Origin: Altererythrobacter sp. B11 | Lineage (GTDB): Bacteria > Pseudomonadota > Alphaproteobacteria > Sphingomonadales > Sphingomonadaceae | Assembly (NCBI RefSeq): GCF_003569745.1 | Contig: NZ_AP018498.1 | Span: 2,891,001 to 2,955,000 of the forward strand | Length of the DNA: 64,000 nt | Direction: 5' to 3' | In this document: positions 59,666 to 64,000 of the stretch, in pieces | Numbering within the stretch: position 1 is the first letter of the stretch | Layout of the letters: each line of letters begins with the position of its first letter | Made by a program: the position numbers and the translations under genes | Notes under the pieces: model-generated | Seen by the model: only the letters and a program-made list of their open reading frames with translations | Databases searched by the model: none | Told to the model about the DNA's origin: nothing

Positions 59666-62260
59666 TCAAGAGGCATCGAACGCGTTGCGTGTCTTGAGGC
59701 TGGGCTTTTCCGCCCATGGCTCCTCCGGCCAGCGATGCTTGGGGTAACGGCCCTTCATCTCCTTGCGCACATCGGCCCAGCTGCCACGCCAGAAGCCCGG
59801 CAGGTCACGCGTGGCCTGAATCGGCCGACCGGCCGGGCTCGTGAGCTTCAGCAGCAGCGGCGTGCGGCCGATCAGCGGATGGCTCTCCAGCCCGAACAGT
59901 GCCTGCACCCGCACTTCCACACTGGGTGCGTCGGGGCCGGAATAGTCGATCGCATGGGTGGTGCCGGCCGGGCTGGTGAATTCACGCGGGGCGACCCGGT
60001 CCAGCCGCTGCCGGGCATCCCAGTCCAGCAGGCCAAGGGCCGCATCGACGAGACGGCCGGGAGGCACATCGAGATCGCGGCGGCCAGCAAGGAGCGGGGT
60101 AAGCCATACCTCAGCCCGCTCCGCCAGATAGGCGAGTGAAAGCTCGTCGACACCAGCGAATGCGGCGCGCGCCAGCAGGCTTTTCGGCAGCATATCCGCA
60201 AGGTTTTCCACAGCCTTCTCGACAAGCAGCGCCGCCACTGCCACGGCATCGGGCTTGGGATCGGGTCCACTCGCAAGCGTGATGGCACCCATCCTGCGCT
60301 CAAGCCGGGCTTCCACGCGCTGCCCCGTCCAGCGCAGCAAGGATCGCCGTTCGATCCTTTGTTCCAGCCATTGCTCGACATCGGCGCTGGTCAGCGGAAG
60401 TGCGGCCGTGATCCGCGCCGCCTGCGCCCGGCCCTGCGCATCCCCGATCGCCAGCCATTCGGCAGACGCCAGCGGCGAGGCGGCATCCAGAGCGAAGCCT
60501 CGACCGCCGGCAGAAATCCAGCTCTCGCCGTAAGGATCGCGGCGGCGGGCGAGATTGTCCGGCAGCGCCATAGCGAGGAGGATGCCCGGAGGAGGAGGTG
60601 CGGCTCCTTCGACAGGCTCAGGACGAGCAGGTTTGGGTCTGGTGTGCGCGCCTCTTGCGGTGGTCCGCTCCCCCTCGCCCTGAACCACTGCCTCAGACCG
60701 CGCATCGCGAGGCGCCCCTCCGACCCGCTCGTCCTGAGCCTGTCGAAGGACGCGCGCAGATGCCCCGCCCCCGGCCTGAAGGCTGCGCGCCCGCTTCGCC
60801 CAGCCCGCCGCCAGCTTGCGCGCCCCGTCCGCTCGCGCTGAACGATCACCGTCCCAGCGCTGCAGGCGCTGCGCGAGATCTTCCCCGCGCCCGCCGAGCC
60901 CACGCTCCTGCAGCAGCAGGGCGAGTTTTGCTGCCAACCCTTCCACCCCGTACTCTGCCCCCGCCAGCACCATGGCCGCCTGCCAGGGGGACATGGGCAA
61001 GGCCGCGATCATGCGCCCGCGCGGAGTGATCCTCCCCTCAGCATCGAGCGCATCGAGTGCCCGCAGCCGGTCCTGCGCGGCAGCCACCGCTGGCGGGGGC
61101 GGCGGGTCGAGCCAGGGCAGCGAAGCTGGCTCCGCCACGCCCCATTGCGCCAGCGCCAGCACAAGCGGCGCGAGATCGGAGGTGAGCATCTCCGGCGGAT
61201 CGAAGCGTTCGCGCCCAGCATGCGACGCCTCTTCCCACAAGCGGTAGGCCACGCCCGGCCCCTGCCGCGCCGCGCGCCCGGCCCGCTGCGCAGCCGAGGC
61301 TTGGCTGGCGCGGCGTGTCACAAGATGCGTAACGCCCGCCGCAAGATCGAACTCCGCCCGACGCGCAAGGCCGGAATCGACACTTATCGACACACCCTCA
61401 AGCGTGATCGAGGTTTCCGCGATCGAGGTGGCGAGGACGATCCGCCGTCGGCCTTCGGGGTCCCGCCGGATCGCGGCGCGCTGCGCCTGCGGCTCCACCT
61501 GCCCGTGCAGCGGCAGGATGGGGACATGGGGTAATTTGTCCGCCAGCCGCTCGCGCACCCGCTCGATTTCACCCACGCCCGGGAGGAAGGCGAGGATATC
61601 ACCCTGCTCTTCCCGCCATGCAGTGAGCACGGCGGCGGTCATCGCATCTTCCAGCCGCATGTCCGGGCGGCTGCCCAGCCACTTGATCTGCAGGGGATGG
61701 GCGCGGCCCTCGCTCTCGATCACCGGCGCATCCTCGCCGAGCAGCCGCGCGAAGCGGGTGCCGTCGATCGTGGCGGACATGACGATCAGCCGCAGATCTT
61801 CGCGCAGCACGCCCTGAGTCTCGAGCGCCAGCGCGAGGCCGAGATCGGAATCGAGATGCCGCTCATGCGCTTCGTCGAACAGCACGGCAGAAATGCCGGA
61901 GAGCTCCTGATCGCCGAGGATGCGGCTGACGAAGATCGCTTCCGTCACCACGAGGATATGCGTGGCGGCGCTCTGGCGGCTGTCCAGCCGGGTGAGATAG
62001 CCCACGCGGCCACCGACCTTCTCGCCCAGCAGTTCCGCAATGCGCTCCGCCGCCGCGCGGGCGGCGACCCGGCGCGGGCTGAGCAGGATCACCTGCCCCG
62101 TGCACCATGGCTCATCGAGCAAGGCCGGAGCCACGGCGGTCGTTTTGCCGGCCCCAGGCGGCGCAATCAGCACCGCCGAGTTTCGCCCGCGCAAGGCAGC
62201 CAGCAGCTGCGGCAACACAACGCGGATCGGCAGATCGTCCATCGAGGCCGCTTCCGTCAT
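59666..62260 (-). CDS. hrpB: ATP-dependent RNA helicase HrpB
   Basis: An 864-residue DEAH-box helicase. Walker A is IAPPGAGKTTAVAP, Walker B FDEAHERHLDSDLG, motif III SATIDGTR, and motif VI SAAQRAGRAAR. The C-terminal HrpB-specific domain extends to the end (WPEEPWAEKP). Between the two, residues about 500-555 form a low-complexity insert encoded by two inverted copies of a 24-bp repeat (RQAQDER and ARPEPVEG) that preserves the frame. The ATG at 62260 could be replaced by one six codons later. Biological substrate of HrpB is not settled; it is widespread and non-essential. Confidence 0.94.
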   Translation of the reverse strand: MTEAASMDDLPIRVVLPQLLAALRGRNSAVLIAPPGAGKTTAVAPALLDEPWCTGQVILLSPRRVAARAAAERIAELLGEKVGGRVGYLTRLDSRQSAATHILVVTEAIFVSRILGDQELSGISAVLFDEAHERHLDSDLGLALALETQGVLREDLRLIVMSATIDGTRFARLLGEDAPVIESEGRAHPLQIKWLGSRPDMRLEDAMTAAVLTAWREEQGDILAFLPGVGEIERVRERLADKLPHVPILPLHGQVEPQAQRAAIRRDPEGRRRIVLATSIAETSITLEGVSISVDSGLARRAEFDLAAGVTHLVTRRASQASAAQRAGRAARQGPGVAYRLWEEASHAGRERFDPPEMLTSDLAPLVLALAQWGVAEPASLPWLDPPPPPAVAAAQDRLRALDALDAEGRITPRGRMIAALPMSPWQAAMVLAGAEYGVEGLAAKLALLLQERGLGGRGEDLAQRLQRWDGDRSARADGARKLAAGWAKRARSLQAGGGASARVLRQAQDERVGGAPRDARSEAVVQGEGERTTARGAHTRPKPARPEPVEGAAPPPPGILLAMALPDNLARRRDPYGESWISAGGRGFALDAASPLASAEWLAIGDAQGRAQAARITAALPLTSADVEQWLEQRIERRSLLRWTGQRVEARLERRMGAITLASGPDPKPDAVAVAALLVEKAVENLADMLPKSLLARAAFAGVDELSLAYLAERAEVWLTPLLAGRRDLDVPPGRLVDAALGLLDWDARQRLDRVAPREFTSPAGTTHAIDYSGPDAPSVEVRVQALFGLESHPLIGRTPLLLKLTSPAGRPIQATRDLPGFWRGSWADVRKEMKGRYPKHRWPEEPWAEKPSLKTRNAFDAS
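60605..60750. repeat. 24-bp perfect inverted repeat inside hrpB
   Basis: The 24-base sequence at 60605-60628 (starting TCCTTCGACAGGCTC) recurs as its exact complement at 60727-60750. The intervening 98 bases are GC-rich and likewise read through in frame. Read along the gene, the two copies give RQAQDER and ARPEPVEG in different frames. The unit resembles an interspersed repeat common in sphingomonad genomes, though copy number could not be checked. Confidence 0.85.
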
Positions 62261-62306
62261 CCAGAACCTGCTTCAGCGCCCGGGCAAAGCGCCGCCGGCC
62301 AAATGC

Positions 62307-63317
62307 TCAATACCCGCGGCTGACCGCGAATTGCGCCGCTTCGACCATCGCGGCGCGTGCCTTGCCGTCGGGGAAAATCGCCAGCGCGTCGCAGGCGCGC
62401 GCCGCGTAGTGGCGCGCGCGTTCGCGCGTGGCGGCCACGGCGTCGTGCCGGCGGATTAGTTCCACGGCGTGGGCCAGATCCTCGTCCTCGCTGCGGAAGC
62501 CGGCGATCGCATCCTTCCAGAAGCGCCGCTCCTCATCCGAACCGCGCGCATAGGCGAGGATTACCGGCAGCGTCATCTTCCCTTCACGGAAATCGTCGCC
62601 CCGGTTCTTGCCCATTTCGGCAGTGCCGGTGTCGTAATCGATCGCGTCGTCGACCAGTTGGAACGCAATGCCGAGATTGCGGCCGTAATCGTCCAGCGCC
62701 TGCTCTTCCGCCTCGCCACATTCGGCGATCACGGCGGCGATGCGGCTGGCGGCGGCGAACAGGGCGGCCGTCTTCGCGCCGATGATGTTGAGATAGCGCT
62801 CCTCGCTCGTCTCGATCCGGCGCTGCGCGGTGAGCTGGTCAACCTCGCCCTGGGCAATGATCGCGCTGGCGCCCGAAAGGATCTTCAGGACCTTCAGGCT
62901 GCCGTCCTCCACCATCAGCTCGAAGGAGCGGGAGAACAGGAAATCGCCCACCAGGACGGTGGCGGGATTGCCAAAGACGATGTTGGCCGCTTCCTTGCCC
63001 CGTCGGGTTTCAGAGCCGTCCACCACGTCATCATGCAACAGCGTAGCCGTGTGGATGAATTCCACCGCGGCGGCGAGGCGATGATGGCGGGTGCCCTGAT
63101 AGCCGACCAGCTCCGCGCCGGCGAGCGTCAGCATCGGGCGCATGCGCTTGCCCCCGCCGGCAATCAGATGGCCGGCAAGTGCGGGAATCAGGGGGATTTC
63201 GCTCTGCATCCGGTCGAGGATGATGGCATTCACCGAATTCATCGCCGTCGCCGTCAAAGACAGGATGGGCGTGAGAGTGGGCGTCTGCCGCTTCAGCTGG
63301 ATAACCTCTCCGCTCAT
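62307..63317 (-). CDS. Long-chain polyprenyl diphosphate synthase (octa-/decaprenyl type)
   Basis: A 336-residue trans-prenyltransferase. The first aspartate-rich motif is LLHDDVVDGSETRRG with small residues four and five before it, allowing long products, and the second is FQLVDDAIDYD. GKMTLPVILAY follows. It most likely makes the ubiquinone side chain (Q10 is usual in the Sphingomonadales), though chain length cannot be read from sequence. It is 46 bases upstream of hrpB and diverges from the chorismate mutase gene. Confidence 0.93.
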   Translation of the reverse strand: MSGEVIQLKRQTPTLTPILSLTATAMNSVNAIILDRMQSEIPLIPALAGHLIAGGGKRMRPMLTLAGAELVGYQGTRHHRLAAAVEFIHTATLLHDDVVDGSETRRGKEAANIVFGNPATVLVGDFLFSRSFELMVEDGSLKVLKILSGASAIIAQGEVDQLTAQRRIETSEERYLNIIGAKTAALFAAASRIAAVIAECGEAEEQALDDYGRNLGIAFQLVDDAIDYDTGTAEMGKNRGDDFREGKMTLPVILAYARGSDEERRFWKDAIAGFRSEDEDLAHAVELIRRHDAVAATRERARHYAARACDALAIFPDGKARAAMVEAAQFAVSRGY

Positions 63318-63382
63318 ATCGCGCAGATGGCCGGTCAGTGCGCGCTTGGCAAGCGCGGAATCCCTGCTAGCGTCCGCCCGTC

Positions 63383-63724
63383 ATGGCCAGTCAGAGCGAA
63401 CGCACAAACCCCCAGTCCCTGCCCGATGCCGCGCCCGACGCGCCGGCAGACCCGGTGCTCTCCTCCTATCGCAAGAGCATCGACAATATCGACGCGGCGC
63501 TGATCCACATGCTGGCAGAGCGTTTCCGCATCACCCAGGCAGTGGGGGAGCACAAGGCGCGCGCAGCCATGCCGGCCGCCGATCCCGAACGGGAGAAGCG
63601 CCAGATCCAGCGGCTGCGCAAGCTGGCGGAGGAAGCCGATCTCGATCCCGAGTTCAGCGAGAAGTTCATCCGCTTCGTGATCGAGGAAGTAATCCGCCAC
63701 CACCGCCGCGCGGCGAAGCGCTGA
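63383..63724 (+). CDS. Chorismate mutase, AroQ type
   Basis: A 113-residue monofunctional AroQ mutase after a 25-residue disordered N-terminus. The helix bundle carries the active-site Arg/Lys: SYRKSIDNIDAALIHMLAERFRITQAVGEHKAR, with DPEREKRQIQRL and the C-terminal KFIRFVIEEVIRHHRR. It converts chorismate to prephenate for Phe/Tyr synthesis. No signal peptide is present, so it is cytoplasmic. It is not fused to prephenate dehydratase or to a dehydrogenase. Confidence 0.92.
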   Translation: MASQSERTNPQSLPDAAPDAPADPVLSSYRKSIDNIDAALIHMLAERFRITQAVGEHKARAAMPAADPEREKRQIQRLRKLAEEADLDPEFSEKFIRFVIEEVIRHHRRAAKR

Positions 63725-63743
63725 GGCTCGCGGGGCCCGCGCG

Positions 63744-64000
63744 TCAGCCGCCGAAGCCGCCCTTCAGCAGAGCGGCACCCAACGCCGCCTCGCTGATCGG
63801 CTCGTGGAACTGGCAGCCGTAAACGTTTCGGCTTTCGATCCGGACAACGCGCGCCTGCACCTTGCCCGCTTCGGGAAGTTCGAGCTGAACGGTTTCTCCC
63901 ACCATCAGTTCGCGCTCCACGCGGACGAGCATGCCGCCGAGAGACAGATTATAGATAAGCGCGCGGCGGTCCCGCTCGGGCATCCATGCGCAGAGGCGTA
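63744..64000 (-). CDS. PilZ-domain protein (partial, 5' end outside window)
   Basis: At least 85 residues are in the window and the frame is open to the right edge. PilZ features are RDRRALIYNLSLGGMLVRVE, where the (D/N)xSxxG element binds c-di-GMP, and EAGKVQARVVRIESRNVYGCQFHEP. An ATG at 63983 could start a 79-residue protein, but the RxxxR motif expected at the PilZ N-terminus is then missing, so the true start probably lies outside. As a c-di-GMP effector it may respond to the two GGDEF/EAL proteins in this window. Confidence 0.85.
   Translation of the reverse strand, partial: RLCAWMPERDRRALIYNLSLGGMLVRVERELMVGETVQLELPEAGKVQARVVRIESRNVYGCQFHEPISEAALGAALLKGGFGG

Noticed and set aside
1-64000. 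CRISPR array, rRNA operon or insertion sequence
   Set aside because: No regularly spaced direct repeats, no rRNA-like conserved blocks and no transposase frame were seen on either strand.

Overview
The window is chromosomal DNA of an alphaproteobacterium, most likely a member of the Sphingomonadales (sphingomonad or erythrobacter group). This rests on the gene order rpsB-tsf-pyrH-frr-uppS-cdsA-dxr-rseP-bamA-skp-fabZ, the FabF/AcpP/MltG cluster, a polyprenyl synthase beside hrpB, the high GC content, and a GAAC-N7-GAAC (alphaproteobacterial LexA-type) operator. No species name can be given from sequence alone.

Layout. Positions 1 to about 4.56 kb are one end of an integrative element inserted at the 3' end of an elongator tRNA-Met gene. 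It carries a P4-type tyrosine integrase next to the tRNA, a small DUF5818-like protein, an exported lytic transglycosylase, a CHC2/Toprim primase-like protein, and the N-terminal 369 residues of an adenine-methyltransferase-like protein (probably a strawberry-notch fusion) that runs off the left edge. The rest is core chromosome: fatty acid synthesis (acpP, fabF) with mltG; aspS; rnd and an OxyR regulator in overlap; pgsA opposite an LplT-like transporter; a ThDP enzyme; CsbD and EVE proteins; a GGDEF-EAL protein; dapF-mtaB-ftsY-yciB; kup; the cytochrome c maturation operon ccmCDEFGHI; an amino-acid dehydrogenase; tRNA-His; and a 2OG-Fe(II) oxygenase with a GFA protein.

From 31.2 to 42.7 kb a long leftward block joins translation (rpsB, tsf, frr, rpmE), UMP kinase, isoprenoid and lipid carrier synthesis (dxr, uppS), phospholipid synthesis (cdsA) and outer-membrane assembly (rseP, bamA, skp, fabZ). 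Many of its genes overlap by 1 to 14 bases. pssA and psd follow at 43.2-44.9 kb. Between them and rpsB lies a promoter with a LexA-type operator, then a DnaA-box match, then an 84-residue single-pass membrane protein that I do not recognise.

From 45.1 to 50.8 kb five rightward genes form a probable signalling operon: an EAL protein with a decayed GGDEF domain, a LysM lipoprotein, a transmembrane Ser/Thr kinase, a TagH-type FHA protein and a PP2C phosphatase. The last three match the PpkA/Fha/PppA control module of type VI secretion, but no secretion structural gene is in the window.

The right end holds tRNA-Tyr, rlmB, a lipoprotein, hup, lon, a PAP2_3/Aur1-like lipid phosphotransferase candidate, ybaB-dnaX, the 4.5S SRP RNA, an NDUFS4-like complex I subunit, hrpB (with an in-frame insert bounded by a 24-bp inverted repeat), a polyprenyl diphosphate synthase, chorismate mutase and a partial PilZ protein. 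No rRNA, CRISPR array or insertion sequence was seen.
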